A stretch of DNA of 64,000 nucleotides from assembly GCF_000293885.2 (NCBI RefSeq), contig NZ_CP010945.1, positions 3,988,001 to 4,052,000 on the forward strand. The letters run 5' to 3'. Source of the stretch: Pseudomonas fluorescens NCIMB 11764. GTDB lineage: Bacteria; Pseudomonadota; Gammaproteobacteria; Pseudomonadales; Pseudomonadaceae. The notes under the pieces are model-generated. The model worked only from the letters and a program-made list of their open reading frames with translations, had not been told where the DNA came from and did not search any database. This document shows positions 47,259 through 56,156 of the stretch, piece by piece. A program made the translations under genes and the position numbers. How positions within the stretch are numbered: the first letter of the stretch is position 1; every line of letters begins with the position of its first letter.

Positions 47259-48395
47259 TTACAGCGATTGTTCGAGCATCGACAGGTAGTCTGCAGACGA
47301 GGCTTCGCGCGGGTTCGTCTTGTGGCTGTGATCGTGCAACGCGCCCTCGACGATGCCGGCAAACAGGCTCGGATCGACGCCGATTTCGCTCAGGCGGGTG
47401 GGCAGGCCCAGGCGTCGGGTCATGTCTTCGATGGCCGCACCGATGTTCGCGCCGGCTTCAAGGCCCATCGCGTGGCGCAGACGTTCGAGTTTGCGCTCGT
47501 CACGGACGGTCGGAGCATTGGCATTGAAGTGCACGACCGCCGGTAAAAAAATCGCGTTCAACGTGCCGTGGTGGAGTTTCGGGTTGATGCCGCCCAGGGC
47601 GTGGGAGAGGCTGTGCACGCAGCCCAGACCTTTTTGAAAGGCGAGTGCGCCCTGCATCGAAGCGCTCATCATGTTCATCCGCGCTTCACGATCGCCAGGC
47701 TCGGCGGTGGCACGTTCGATGTGTTCCCAGGCGCGCCACAGGCCATCGAGGGCGATGCCGTCAGCGGCGGGGTTGAAGGCCGGCGCCATGAAGGTTTCGA
47801 TGCAGTGGGCGATCGCGTCCATGCCGGTGGCGGCGGTGAGCATGGGCGGCAGGCCCAGGGTCAGTTCCGGATCGCAGATGGCCACGCGAGGCACCACGTA
47901 AGGCGAGATGACGCCGACTTTGCGACCATCGTCGAGGATCAGGATGGCGCCTCGTCCGACTTCACTGCCGGTGCCCGCCGTGGTCGGAATCGCGATCAGC
48001 GGCGCGGTGGCCGACGTGATGCGGTCCAGCCCGCCTTCGATCACCGCAAAGCTGTGCAGAGGACCGTCGTGGGTGGCGCAGACCGCGACGCCCTTGGCCA
48101 GATCGATCGAGGAACCGCCGCCCACCGCGATGATGCCGTTGCACTCGCCGAGGTGGTAGTGCGCCACGGCTTCACGCACGGCGTGTTCGTTCGGGTTGGG
48201 CGGGGTGGCGTCGAAAATCGCCGGAGTGAGGCCGCCGAGGGCAGCGATTACTTTGTCGACGATGCCGGCATTGCGCACGCCGACGTCGGTGACGATCAGC
48301 GGCCGGGTGATGCCGGCGCGCTCGGCTTCGGCCGCCAGGTGCTGGAGGCTGTCATAGCCGAACTGGATTTTGGTGACGTAATTGATGAGTGACAT
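47259..48395 (-). CDS. Iron-containing alcohol dehydrogenase
   Basis: A 378-residue group III alcohol dehydrogenase. NAD-binding: GIIAVGGGSSIDLAKGVAV (about 87-105), then IPTTAGTGSEVGRGAI. Metal site residues are in CDPELT (Asp), MDAIAHCIE (His), HSLSHALGG (His) and DHSHKTNPR (His). Family members reduce or oxidise small hydroxy acids, for example 4-hydroxybutyrate or maleylacetate. It is the first gene of the minus-strand block, divergent from a LysR gene 175 nt away, so it probably oxidises a hydroxy acid to the semialdehyde used by the aldehyde dehydrogenase. Confidence 0.9.
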   Translation of the reverse strand: MSLINYVTKIQFGYDSLQHLAAEAERAGITRPLIVTDVGVRNAGIVDKVIAALGGLTPAIFDATPPNPNEHAVREAVAHYHLGECNGIIAVGGGSSIDLAKGVAVCATHDGPLHSFAVIEGGLDRITSATAPLIAIPTTAGTGSEVGRGAILILDDGRKVGVISPYVVPRVAICDPELTLGLPPMLTAATGMDAIAHCIETFMAPAFNPAADGIALDGLWRAWEHIERATAEPGDREARMNMMSASMQGALAFQKGLGCVHSLSHALGGINPKLHHGTLNAIFLPAVVHFNANAPTVRDERKLERLRHAMGLEAGANIGAAIEDMTRRLGLPTRLSEIGVDPSLFAGIVEGALHDHSHKTNPREASSADYLSMLEQSL

Positions 48396-48570
48396 GATTC
48401 ACCACAAGTTATACAGGATTGTTATTGTTGCAACCGGTCTTGGGCAGGAGGGCGTTAGCGCTCTGGTCAAACCCGTTGCATTGCCTGGTTGTGGGGTGGA
48501 CTATAGGGCCGTCGTGGCCAGCCTCGATACTGACAACTTTCGATACCTCTATAACTTTTAGTTAACCCTG

Positions 48571-49494
48571 ATGACGCCCTCACTGAACTCGATCATGTCC
48601 CGCCTGCACATCAAGCAGCTTCGTTTGCTGATCGCCCTGGATGAGCACGGCTCCTTGCTGGGCGCGGCCAAGCAGGTCGCGCTGACCCAGCCCGGCGCGA
48701 GCAAGGCACTGCAGGAAATTGAAACCACCTTTGGCACGTCCCTGTTCACCCGCACTAACCGCGGGCTTGAACCGAACGATGCCGGACGCTCGGTCATCCG
48801 GTACGCGCGGTTGATCCAGACCGACCTCGCGCACCTGCGCGAAGAGATCATCGGCATCATGAGCGGCGAGGGCGGGCGCGTGTCGGTCGGCACCATCATG
48901 GGCGCCGTTCCGCTGTTGACCACGGCGATCAGCCGGGTGATAGCCGACCACCCGAAGCTGTCCATCGAGATCGTCGAGGACACCAGCGCCGCGCTGCTCA
49001 GCCAGCTCGACGCCGGACGCCTGGACCTGGCGATCTGCCGTACTACCATCAGCACCACTCCCTACTTGTACGAGAGCTCGACCTTCGTCGAGGAAACCCT
49101 CGCGGTGATCGCCAGCACCCAACACCCGTTCGCCTATGCCCGGCAGCTATCGCTGAAGGACCTGGTGGATTACCGCTGGGTCGTCTATCGCGCCAACATG
49201 CCGATGCGGTTATTGCTGGAGCGGGAATTTCACGAGGCCGACCTGCGTTTTCCAGTGCACCTGCTGGAAACCACCTCGGCCTTCGCCACCTTGTCGCTGC
49301 TTCAGGAAAACCCGACCCTTGTCGCGCTGGTGTCGACCGACGTGGCGAAGTTCTGCTCCGGCTACGGCTTCACCACCACGCTTCCGCTGCCTATCACCTC
49401 GCGCAGCGAACCCTATGAACTGGTATCACGCAAAGGCGTGCCGGACTCGCCGGCGGCCAGGCTGTTGCGCGAGGCGTTGTTGAATCCCGCGTAG
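48571..49494 (+). CDS. LysR-family regulator of the divergent catabolic block
   Basis: A 307-residue LysR protein of the GbpR/CbbR-like kind, helix-turn-helix at about 12-50 (LIALDEHGSLLGAAKQVALT) with EIETTFGTSLFTRTNRG, and an effector domain starting at GRVSVGTIMGAVPLL. It is divergent from the alcohol dehydrogenase gene, the normal place for a regulator of the 36-48 kb operon. The ATG at 48571 lies after TTTTAGTTAACCCTG with a weak ribosome site; ATG 48595 is an alternative. Confidence 0.92.
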   Translation: MTPSLNSIMSRLHIKQLRLLIALDEHGSLLGAAKQVALTQPGASKALQEIETTFGTSLFTRTNRGLEPNDAGRSVIRYARLIQTDLAHLREEIIGIMSGEGGRVSVGTIMGAVPLLTTAISRVIADHPKLSIEIVEDTSAALLSQLDAGRLDLAICRTTISTTPYLYESSTFVEETLAVIASTQHPFAYARQLSLKDLVDYRWVVYRANMPMRLLLEREFHEADLRFPVHLLETTSAFATLSLLQENPTLVALVSTDVAKFCSGYGFTTTLPLPITSRSEPYELVSRKGVPDSPAARLLREALLNPA

Positions 49495-49540
49495 AACCGT
49501 AATGCTGTTCACACCCGGAGAGTCTTGAACCAGAGAAACC

Positions 49541-49653
49541 TGTGGCGAGGGAGCTTGCTCGCGCTTGAGTGCGTAGCACTCACAAAAATCGCATTGGTTG
49601 TCAGCTTTTTGGGGCCGCTACGCAGCCCAGCGCGAGCAAGCTCGCTCGCCACA
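49541..49653. repeat. REPIN-like inverted repeat pair
   Basis: Inverted arms tgtggcgagggagcttgctc (continuing gcgct, from 49541) and agcgcgagcaagctcgctcg (continuing ccaca, to 49653) flank a spacer of about 60 nt. It occupies the gap between the LysR gene and the sorbosone-dehydrogenase-type gene. The rest of the 347-nt gap (49495-49841) shows nothing else recognisable beyond promoter space. Confidence 0.8.
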
Positions 49654-49841
49654 AGTGACCAGCCTTAGCCTGGAACCAGTGGTTGGGATAGTGCCCGGCA
49701 TTGAGGGCGTGCATTCGTGCGATTCAGGCAAAACTGATTTGTGACTGGCGCGGTGTTTGTGACGGATCAACGCCGCGATACTCGACGGGATTTTGCCTTC
49801 CCCTAAATTGGCCCACGGATGGCCATTGCGAGGTTCGAACC

Positions 49842-51188
49842 ATGACTGTTTCCCGCCGACTGGCGCTCTTGATGACCGCTGCCGCGTTGCTCACCGCGTG
49901 TGGTGAATCGTCCAAACTGCCGCCCCAGGCCAGCGTCGGCCCCTCGCCGCAGTTGCCTGAACCCACCACTTCGTTGATCCCCACGTTGAAGGTGTCCAAG
50001 GCAGTCGGCTGGTCAGGCAGTGACATGCCCAAGGCGCCTGCCGGATTCAAGGTGACCGCGCTGGCGGACGATCTCGACCATCCGCGCTGGATCTACCTGC
50101 TGCCCAACGGCGATGTGCTGGTCGCCGAAAGCAATCACCCGCCGATGCCCGAAGGCGCCACGGACGGCGGCAGCGGGCCGCTGGCCTGGGCGAAGCGCAC
50201 GGCGATGGGCATTGTGATGGGACGGGTCGGTGCCGATGTGCCCAGCGCCAATCGCATCACCTTATTGCGCGATGCCGATGGCGACGGTCACGCTGAAACC
50301 CGCACGGTGTTCATGAGCGGGCTGACTTCGCCATTCGGCATGGCGTTGGTGGGTGACGAGCTGTTCATTGCCAACGCCGATGCCGTGGTCAAGGTGCCTT
50401 ACACCACGGGGCAAACCGAAATCAGCGCGACGCCGGTAAAAGTCACCGACTTGCCCGCCGGCATCAACCACCACTGGACCAAAAACGTCCTCGCCAATCC
50501 CGAGGGCACCAAGCTTTACGTCACCGTCGGCTCCAACAGCAACGTCGGTGAAAACGGCCTTGAGGCCGAAGAAGGTCGCGCGGCGATTTGGGAAGTCGAC
50601 GTTAAAAGCGCAGAAAAGCGCCTGTTCGCCAGCGGTCTGCGCAACCCCAACGGCCTGGCCTGGAAGCCGGGCTCGAACGAGTTGTGGACCGTGGTCAACG
50701 AGCGTGACGAAATCGGCAGCGACCTGGTGCCGGATTACCTGACCTCGGTGAAAGACGGGGCGTTCTACGGCTGGCCGTGGAGTTACTACGGCAACCACGT
50801 CGACACCCGTGTAGAGCCGCCGCGCCCGGACAAGGTGGCTCAGGCCATCTCCCCGGATTACGCGCTGGGCACCCACGTCGCACCGCTGGGCCTGGCGTTC
50901 TCCGACGCCCGCGCAATGCCGGCCGGTTTCGCCAATGGCGTGTTTATCGGCGAGCACGGCTCGTGGAACCGCAATCCGCAGGCGGGCTATAAAGTGGTGT
51001 TCATCCCGTTCAGCGACGGCAAGCCGTCAGGCGTGCCGGTGGATTTTCTCACCGGTTTCCTCAATGCCGACGGCGAAGCGCAAGGGCGTCCGGTGGGTGT
51101 GGCGCTTGATCAGGGTGGTGCGTTGCTGGTGGCCGATGATGTCGGTAACAAGGTGTGGCGTGTGGTGGCGGCCAAACAGGGGCAATGA
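49842..51188 (+). CDS. Lipoprotein PQQ-type sugar dehydrogenase (sorbosone dehydrogenase family)
   Basis: A 448-residue six-bladed beta-propeller. The signal ends in the lipobox LLTAC-GES (Cys about 20), so it is anchored in a membrane facing the periplasm. Blades include HPRWIYLLPNGDVLVAES, RITLLRDADGDG, INHHWTKNVLANPEGTKLYV, FASGLRNPNGLAWKPGSNEL and FIGEHGSWNR, as in L-sorbosone and soluble glucose dehydrogenases that use PQQ. It probably oxidises an aldose. ATG 49842 follows GAGG by 9 nt; the frame is open to 49701. Confidence 0.88.
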   Translation: MTVSRRLALLMTAAALLTACGESSKLPPQASVGPSPQLPEPTTSLIPTLKVSKAVGWSGSDMPKAPAGFKVTALADDLDHPRWIYLLPNGDVLVAESNHPPMPEGATDGGSGPLAWAKRTAMGIVMGRVGADVPSANRITLLRDADGDGHAETRTVFMSGLTSPFGMALVGDELFIANADAVVKVPYTTGQTEISATPVKVTDLPAGINHHWTKNVLANPEGTKLYVTVGSNSNVGENGLEAEEGRAAIWEVDVKSAEKRLFASGLRNPNGLAWKPGSNELWTVVNERDEIGSDLVPDYLTSVKDGAFYGWPWSYYGNHVDTRVEPPRPDKVAQAISPDYALGTHVAPLGLAFSDARAMPAGFANGVFIGEHGSWNRNPQAGYKVVFIPFSDGKPSGVPVDFLTGFLNADGEAQGRPVGVALDQGGALLVADDVGNKVWRVVAAKQGQ

Positions 51189-51233
51189 AAACCTGGGCTT
51201 GACTCAGTGTTGCAAAACTCACGCAGATGATAG

Positions 51234-51267
51234 AAGGCGCGCGCCGCGAGGTACGCGCCTTTTTTTG
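51234..51267 (+). terminator. Intrinsic terminator after the sugar dehydrogenase gene
   Basis: Stem aaggcgcg (51234-51241) pairs with cgcgcctt (51254-51261) and is followed by a long T-run. It lies 46 nt after the stop codon. Confidence 0.8.
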
Positions 51268-51507
51268 TTCGACGAGGGCATCTTGTGGATTTTGTGCACT
51301 GGCCGGTCCGTGACGTTCTAAAAGAAGTTTGATCTATCCACGAGGGAGAAAAATCGAGGAACGAGGCATTTCCGAGAAAGGTGAAGGACGTCTCCGAGAC
51401 GCATAAACCGGGTTTTTCTTCGCTTAAGGCTCGCCTATAGTTCGCCCGTCGCCGACGAATCGGTGATCGACTTTAGCCGGTCGTATCAGATGATGCACAA
51501 GCGCCCG

Positions 51508-51513
51508 TATAAT
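51508..51513 (+). promoter_or_regulatory. -10 element (TATAAT) ahead of the structured leader
   Basis: A perfect TATAAT occurs in CCCGTATAATCGCGGCG, about 40 nt before the folded leader RNA. No convincing -35 hexamer is present at 17 nt, but the region upstream ends with a plausible start near 51520. It would produce a leader of about 165 nt before the DUF6124 start codon. Confidence 0.55.
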
Positions 51514-51550
51514 CGCGGCGTTTTTTGCTGCCTAGAATCTACATGTCTAT

Positions 51551-51623
51551 GGTGGCTGTGCGTGGGACACCTTCGGGTGTGCCGGGTTCATCTGTCCGGT
51601 CGGCTAACCCGCGCATAGCTACC
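51551..51623 (+). ncRNA. Structured leader RNA upstream of the DUF6124 gene
   Basis: A closing stem of 16 pairs joins 51551-51566 (ggtggctgtgcgtggg) and 51608-51623 (cccgcgcatagctacc), with G-U pairs at three places. Inside are a hairpin acacc-ttcg-ggtgt (51567-51580), with the very stable UUCG loop, and a second hairpin ccgg-10 nt-ccgg (51582-51599), followed by tcggctaa. This is a three-way junction. It ends 60 nt before the start codon, as a regulatory leader would. I do not know a named RNA family for it. Confidence 0.7.
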
Positions 51624-51683
51624 ACCCAAATTCGTTTAGCCGCGAAAGGGTGGGAGCTTCACTTATCAGATGAGATTCACGCC

Positions 51684-51953
51684 ATGCCTAAATTCCACCC
51701 GCTCCAAGGCAACTTCAGCGTCGGCCCGACGCTGTACATCGACACCGAAGCCCGCGCTTCCGATCTTCTTGAAACCGCCGTCCACCGACTAAAAGCTGCG
51801 CGTAATCTGCTCAACAGTGTTTCCTGCCTTTGCGTCAGAGAAGCCGAGGGTCATGACCTGGAGCATTTCGCCAACGCCGCACACATGCTCGTCCAGGACG
51901 GCTGTGATGCCTTGGATGTGCTGGGCTGGACGCTGGAAAAAGCTTCACGCTGA
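51684..51953 (+). CDS. DUF6124 family protein
   Basis: An 89-residue protein, starting MPKFHPLQGNFSVGPTLYID and with the helical repeat LLETAVHRLKAARNLLNSVS, then HDLEHFANAAHMLVQDGCDA. This is the DUF6124 pattern, a pseudomonad-specific small protein of unknown function often present in several copies. ATG 51684 has only a weak GAG upstream; the long structured leader may control it. An intrinsic terminator follows at 51961. Confidence 0.78.
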   Translation: MPKFHPLQGNFSVGPTLYIDTEARASDLLETAVHRLKAARNLLNSVSCLCVREAEGHDLEHFANAAHMLVQDGCDALDVLGWTLEKASR

Positions 51954-51960
51954 GAACGAG

Positions 51961-51986
51961 AAAGCCGCGATATTCGCGGCTTTTTT
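51961..51986 (+). terminator. Terminator after the DUF6124 gene
   Basis: A 9-bp stem (aagccgcga at 51962-51970, tcgcggctt at 51974-51982) with a 3-nt loop is followed by TTTT. The A-run before it could also serve the convergent hydrolase transcript. Confidence 0.88.
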
Positions 51987-52005
51987 GTGCGTCAAAGTGG
52001 CCTGC

Positions 52006-52836
52006 TCAAACCCCGTTCCTGGTGTTTTGCGGCCCATGAGACTGCTGGGTTGCATCCGTCACTTCCGCAGTCTTGTCCTGAGTCTCGTGCACCGCCTGGA
52101 TGATGACCTTGGCCACGTCGGCCGGACGCGACTGCTGCGGCACATGACTGGCCTGGACTTCGGTGACCTGCGCTTTCAATTTCTTGGCAAACGCACGCTG
52201 CAGATCCGGTTGGATCATGCGGTCGTCGCGAGCAACGACGTACCAGGTCGGTTTGCCTTTCCAGGCAGCGACGCTGGTTTTGTCGTCGAATGCCGAGGCA
52301 CGAATCGGTCCCTGCGTGGCGGCCATGACGGCGGTCTGTGCAGCGGGAAGATCCTGGGCGAAGCCGGTGGCCATGCCTTGGGGGGTCATGTAGAGAAAAC
52401 CGTTTTTATCAGCGGCGATGTCTTTCACGCCGGGCGGCGCCGGGAAGTCTTTGCCCAGATCCTTACTGGCCTGGCCCGCATCCGGGGCGAACGCAGCGAC
52501 GTACACCAGGCCACGGACTTTCTGGTCAGTACCGGCCTGACTGATGACTGTACCGCCCCAGGAGTGCCCGACCAGCACAACGCCATTGTCCTGATTGTTC
52601 AACACGCGCTGCGTGGCCGCAACGTCATCGGCCAGGGAAGTCAGCGGGTTTTGCACCACGGTAACCTTGATGCCTTCGGCCTGTAGCAGCGGAACAACCT
52701 TGCCCCAGTCGGAGCCGTCGGCGAAAGCACCGTGTACGATCACCACCGACGGTTGCGGGGCGGCGGCCTGGCTGCCGACGGCGAACAATGAAGTGGTCAT
52801 GGCGAGTGCGAGGGCGATAGCCTTGGGTTTGAACAT
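52006..52836 (-). CDS. Exported alpha/beta hydrolase
   Basis: A 276-residue hydrolase with a signal peptide (LALAMTTSLFAVGSQAAA, cleavage about residue 25). The oxyanion region is IVHGAFADGSDW, the nucleophile elbow GHSWGG (Ser near 93), acid in VVARDDRMI and base His in QASHVPQQS. This is the salicylate-esterase/EstC-like group common in bacteria and acts in the periplasm or outside the cell. The C-terminal 25 residues are polar and low-complexity. Substrate unknown. Confidence 0.87.
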   Translation of the reverse strand: MFKPKAIALALAMTTSLFAVGSQAAAPQPSVVIVHGAFADGSDWGKVVPLLQAEGIKVTVVQNPLTSLADDVAATQRVLNNQDNGVVLVGHSWGGTVISQAGTDQKVRGLVYVAAFAPDAGQASKDLGKDFPAPPGVKDIAADKNGFLYMTPQGMATGFAQDLPAAQTAVMAATQGPIRASAFDDKTSVAAWKGKPTWYVVARDDRMIQPDLQRAFAKKLKAQVTEVQASHVPQQSRPADVAKVIIQAVHETQDKTAEVTDATQQSHGPQNTRNGV

Positions 52837-52946
52837 GGTTGGAACTCCTGTGGTTGGTGTGACGCAGTTTCAGGAATACGGGGGCGGTCCGGTATCGGTC
52901 GTTTATCCGAGGCAGGCCAAACATCATTCGAAGAAAGGGGAGAGTC

Positions 52947-54383
52947 ATGCGCGAGAGTGACGGCATCGAGCTGGAGAGTGCGATCCTGGCGTTGTCCATG
53001 GTCGGCGATTTGAGTATGGGCCAGCCCTTCGACCAGTCACGCCGTACGGCTCGCCTGGTGCAGTTGCTCGCGCAGTCGTGCCACGGTGCCGGTGAACACA
53101 CTGAGGTTGCACGGCAAGTGGCCTTGCTGCGTTGGTCAGGGTGTACGGCCAATGCCGAGGGTTTTACCCGTTTGCTGGGCGATGACGTCGAAGGCCGCAA
53201 CGCCATGCTCAGCCAGACACTGGGCGCGGCAGGCCTGCGCGCGATGCGCAAATCGGCGCCGTTGGCCGTGGTGCATTGCGAGGTGTCGGGCGATATCGCA
53301 CACACGCTGGGCCTGAGCGCACCGGTCGAACATGGGCTGCGACATGTGTTCGAGCAGTTCGACGGTGAAGGCAAACCCTTTGGCTTGCGCCATCCCGAGG
53401 TGCCTGAGGTGGTCTATCAAGTGTTGCTGGCCGGTGATCTGGAAATCCTCTCCCGGGTTCACGGACTGGAGGCGGCACTGGAGTGGATCGCGACCAAGGG
53501 CGATCGTCGCTACCCGGCATCGCTGGCCGCCGAACTCGCGCTCAATGCCAAAGACTGGCTGGAATCGTTGCGCGTGCCGCAAGACGTTCGTTCGCAACCG
53601 CATCGAAGCGAGGGGCAGGTTGCGCTGACGCTGGTCGGGGATGTGATCGACCTCAAGCTGCCTTGGTTGGCGGGCTACTCACGCCGGTCGGCCGAACTGG
53701 TCAGGGAGGCCGCGAGGTTGTGGGGCTTGTCGGACCAGTCGGCTGACCAGGCCGCGAAAGCCGCGCTGATTCATGGCGTCGGCCGGGCGGCGGTGCCCAA
53801 CCGAATCTGGAACACGCCGGGCGTATTGCTGGACGGTGATCTCGAACAGGTCCGGCTGGTGCCTTACTGGACGTCGCGCACTTGCGGCCAGATTCCCGAA
53901 CTGACGGCGCCGGGTCGGCTGGCGGCGAATGCCTATGAACGACTGGATGGCAGTGGCTACTTCCGTGGCCTTGAGGGCGATGCCTTGCCCGCCGAACAGC
54001 GTTTGCTGGCGGCCACGCTGGTCTGGCAGGCATTACGTGGCGACCGGCCGTGGCGTGCGGCCTTCAGCGACAGTGACGCCGAGCGTCTCTTGCTCGACGA
54101 AGCCGCGCGGGGGCGTTTCGACCCCCAGGCCTGTCAGGCGGTCATCGCGGCGGCTCGCGGCGAGAGCGTCGTCGCACCCAGGGGAAATGCCAGCCTGCTG
54201 AGCGACCGCGAGACGCAAATCCTGCAACGCATCAGCATGGGCGGCAGCAACAAGGAGGTGGCGCGCCAACTCGGCATCAGCCCGAGCACGGTGCGCACCC
54301 ATGTCGAGAGTGTGTTCCGCAAATTGCAGTGCACGACCCGTGCGGCCGCGACACTGAAGGCGCTGACGCTCGGATTGATATGA
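52947..54383 (+). CDS. LuxR-type regulator with degenerate HD-GYP domain
   Basis: A 478-residue regulator. Residues about 1-220 are helical; about 230-400 resemble an HD-GYP phosphodiesterase (ALIHGVGRAAVPNRIWNTPG, ANAYERLDGSGYFRG, EQRLLAATLVWQALRGDRPW), but the HD pair reads His-Gly, the following His ligands are missing and GYP is GYF. It is therefore unlikely to hydrolyse c-di-GMP. The last 65 residues are a LuxR helix-turn-helix (LLSDRETQILQRISMGGSNK, then STVRTHVESVFRKL). GAAAGGGGAGAG precedes ATG 52947. It is divergent from the hydrolase gene. Confidence 0.85.
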   Translation: MRESDGIELESAILALSMVGDLSMGQPFDQSRRTARLVQLLAQSCHGAGEHTEVARQVALLRWSGCTANAEGFTRLLGDDVEGRNAMLSQTLGAAGLRAMRKSAPLAVVHCEVSGDIAHTLGLSAPVEHGLRHVFEQFDGEGKPFGLRHPEVPEVVYQVLLAGDLEILSRVHGLEAALEWIATKGDRRYPASLAAELALNAKDWLESLRVPQDVRSQPHRSEGQVALTLVGDVIDLKLPWLAGYSRRSAELVREAARLWGLSDQSADQAAKAALIHGVGRAAVPNRIWNTPGVLLDGDLEQVRLVPYWTSRTCGQIPELTAPGRLAANAYERLDGSGYFRGLEGDALPAEQRLLAATLVWQALRGDRPWRAAFSDSDAERLLLDEAARGRFDPQACQAVIAAARGESVVAPRGNASLLSDRETQILQRISMGGSNKEVARQLGISPSTVRTHVESVFRKLQCTTRAAATLKALTLGLI

Positions 54384-54386
54384 CCC

Positions 54387-54896
54387 TCAAATGGGGATGT
54401 GTGTGGTCGACAACACCTGGCGCAGCCCCATGAAAGAGCGAATCTGCCGAACCCCCGGCAGGTAAAGCAACTGCTCGGCGTGCAGCCGGTTGAAGCTGTT
54501 GCTGTCCTTGGTGCGGATCAACATGAAGTAGTCGAATTCCCCCGTCACCACATGGCACTCCATACACCCGGACACTTTCTGTGCCGCGGCTTCGAAGGCG
54601 GCGAAGGATTCCGGCGTCGAGCGGTCCAGCACCACGCCGATCAACACCACCATCCCCGCGTCCAGCGCGTCGTTGTCCAGCAGCGCGACAATGCCCTTGA
54701 TCAGGCCCGCCTGCTTGAGGCGTTCGACTCGCCGCAGGCAGGCGGGGGCGCTCAGTTTCACCTTCTCGGCGAGCGCCACATTGGAGATGGAGGCGTCTCG
54801 CTGCAGGGTCTTGAGAATGGCGCGGTCGGTCCGGTCCAGCGTGAGCGGCTCCGCACCTGGAGTGCCGGGCTTCTTGTGATTATTTGTTGCGCTCAT
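54387..54896 (-). CDS. acdR: Lrp/AsnC-family regulator, AcdR-like
   Basis: A 169-residue regulator: helix-turn-helix at about 20-65 (LDRTDRAILKTLQRDASISN, ALAEKVKLSAPACLRRVERL) and an effector-binding RAM domain with VVTGEFDYFMLIRTKDSNSF (about 115-134). It is divergent from acdS, the arrangement of AcdR, which activates ACC deaminase genes in pseudomonads. The start is ATG 54896 in the GCGCTCATAGTCAT context; an earlier in-frame start (54902) exists. The name is inferred from position. Confidence 0.88.
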   Translation of the reverse strand: MSATNNHKKPGTPGAEPLTLDRTDRAILKTLQRDASISNVALAEKVKLSAPACLRRVERLKQAGLIKGIVALLDNDALDAGMVVLIGVVLDRSTPESFAAFEAAAQKVSGCMECHVVTGEFDYFMLIRTKDSNSFNRLHAEQLLYLPGVRQIRSFMGLRQVLSTTHIPI

Positions 54897-55096
54897 AGTC
54901 ATTTCCGCACAATAAAAGTCTGTTTGAAGTAATAAATATTGATTGATGTTTCTTTAATGGATTGAAACTTGCAACACATATTTTTCGCTTTGTTCTTAAT
55001 ATTGAACTCATCGAAGTCGCCTGAAACAGCCTGGAAATGCCGTTTTTTTGTCTTTCGGTCTGGCGCTTGGATATCCAATAATCAAGGAGCAAAGTC
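54897..55096. promoter_or_regulatory. Control region between the Lrp gene and acdS
   Basis: A 200-nt AT-rich gap, with tracts aataaatattgattgatg and catatttttcgctttg, between divergent genes. AT-rich direct and inverted tracts fit Lrp-type binding. AAGGAG (55084-55089) just before ATG 55097 is the acdS ribosome site. No exact operator is claimed. Confidence 0.5.
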
Positions 55097-56113
55097 ATGA
55101 ACCTGAATCGCTTCAAACGTTATCCGCTGACCTTCGGTCCTTCTCCCATCACGCCCTTGAAACGCCTCAGCGAACACCTGGGCGGCAAGGTCGAGCTGTA
55201 TGCCAAACGCGAAGACTGCAACAGTGGCCTGGCCTTTGGCGGCAACAAGACGCGCAAGCTCGAATACCTGATTCCTGAAGCCATCGAGCAGGGCTGCGAC
55301 ACCCTGGTGTCCATCGGCGGGATCCAGTCGAACCAGACCCGCCAAGTCGCTGCCGTCGCCGCCCACCTGGGCATGAAGTGTGTGCTGGTCCAGGAAAACT
55401 GGGTGAACTACTCCGACGCCGTGTATGACCGGGTCGGCAATATCGAAATGTCTCGCATCATGGGCGCCGACGTACGACTGGACGCCGCCGGGTTCGACAT
55501 CGGCATTCGGCCCAGCTGGGAGAAGGCCATGAGCGACGTGGTGGAGCGGGGCGGCAAGCCGTTCCCGATTCCGGCGGGTTGTTCCGAGCATCCTTATGGC
55601 GGCCTCGGCTTCGTCGGTTTCGCCGAGGAAGTCCGGCAGCAGGAACAGGCACTGGGCTTCAAATTCGACTACATCGTCGTGTGCTCCGTGACCGGCAGTA
55701 CCCAGGCGGGCATGGTTGTCGGTTTCGCCGCCGACGGCCGTTCGAAAAACGTCATCGGTATCGACGCTTCGGCCAAACCGGAAAAAACCAAGGCGCAGAT
55801 CCTGCGTATCGCCCGGCACACCGCTGAACTGGTGGAGCTGGGTCGCGAAATCACCGAAGAGGATGTGGTGCTCGACACGCGCTTCGCCTATCCGGAATAC
55901 GGTTTGCCGAACGATGGCACGCTGGAAGCCATTCGTCTGTGCGGGCGTCTTGAAGGCGTGCTGACTGACCCGGTGTATGAGGGCAAATCCATGCACGGGA
56001 TGATTGAAATGGTCCGCCGTGGCGAATTCCCTGAAGGCTCGAAAGTGCTGTACGCGCACCTGGGCGGGGTACCGGCGCTGAATGCCTACAGTTTCCTGTT
56101 CCGCAACGGCTGA
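55097..56113 (+). CDS. acdS: 1-aminocyclopropane-1-carboxylate (ACC) deaminase
   Basis: A 338-residue PLP enzyme. All positions that separate true ACC deaminases from D-cysteine desulfhydrases are present: Lys51 (PLP Schiff base), Ser78, Tyr268, Glu295 and Leu322, with [11 protein letters not shown] at 48-58 and [12 protein letters not shown] at 72-83. It converts ACC, the plant ethylene precursor, to 2-oxobutyrate and ammonia in the cytosol, typical for plant-growth-promoting bacteria. Strong AAGGAG before the ATG. Divergent Lrp regulator upstream; two unknown genes and an E1/E2 pair follow. Confidence 0.97.
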   Translation: MNLNRFKRYPLTFGPSPITPLKRLSEHLGGKVELYAKREDCNSGLAFGGNKTRKLEYLIPEAIEQGCDTLVSIGGIQSNQTRQVAAVAAHLGMKCVLVQENWVNYSDAVYDRVGNIEMSRIMGADVRLDAAGFDIGIRPSWEKAMSDVVERGGKPFPIPAGCSEHPYGGLGFVGFAEEVRQQEQALGFKFDYIVVCSVTGSTQAGMVVGFAADGRSKNVIGIDASAKPEKTKAQILRIARHTAELVELGREITEEDVVLDTRFAYPEYGLPNDGTLEAIRLCGRLEGVLTDPVYEGKSMHGMIEMVRRGEFPEGSKVLYAHLGGVPALNAYSFLFRNG

Positions 56114-56156
56114 AAAAACTGTGGGAAGGGACCGTTCAACCGCTGGGAGTAACGCC

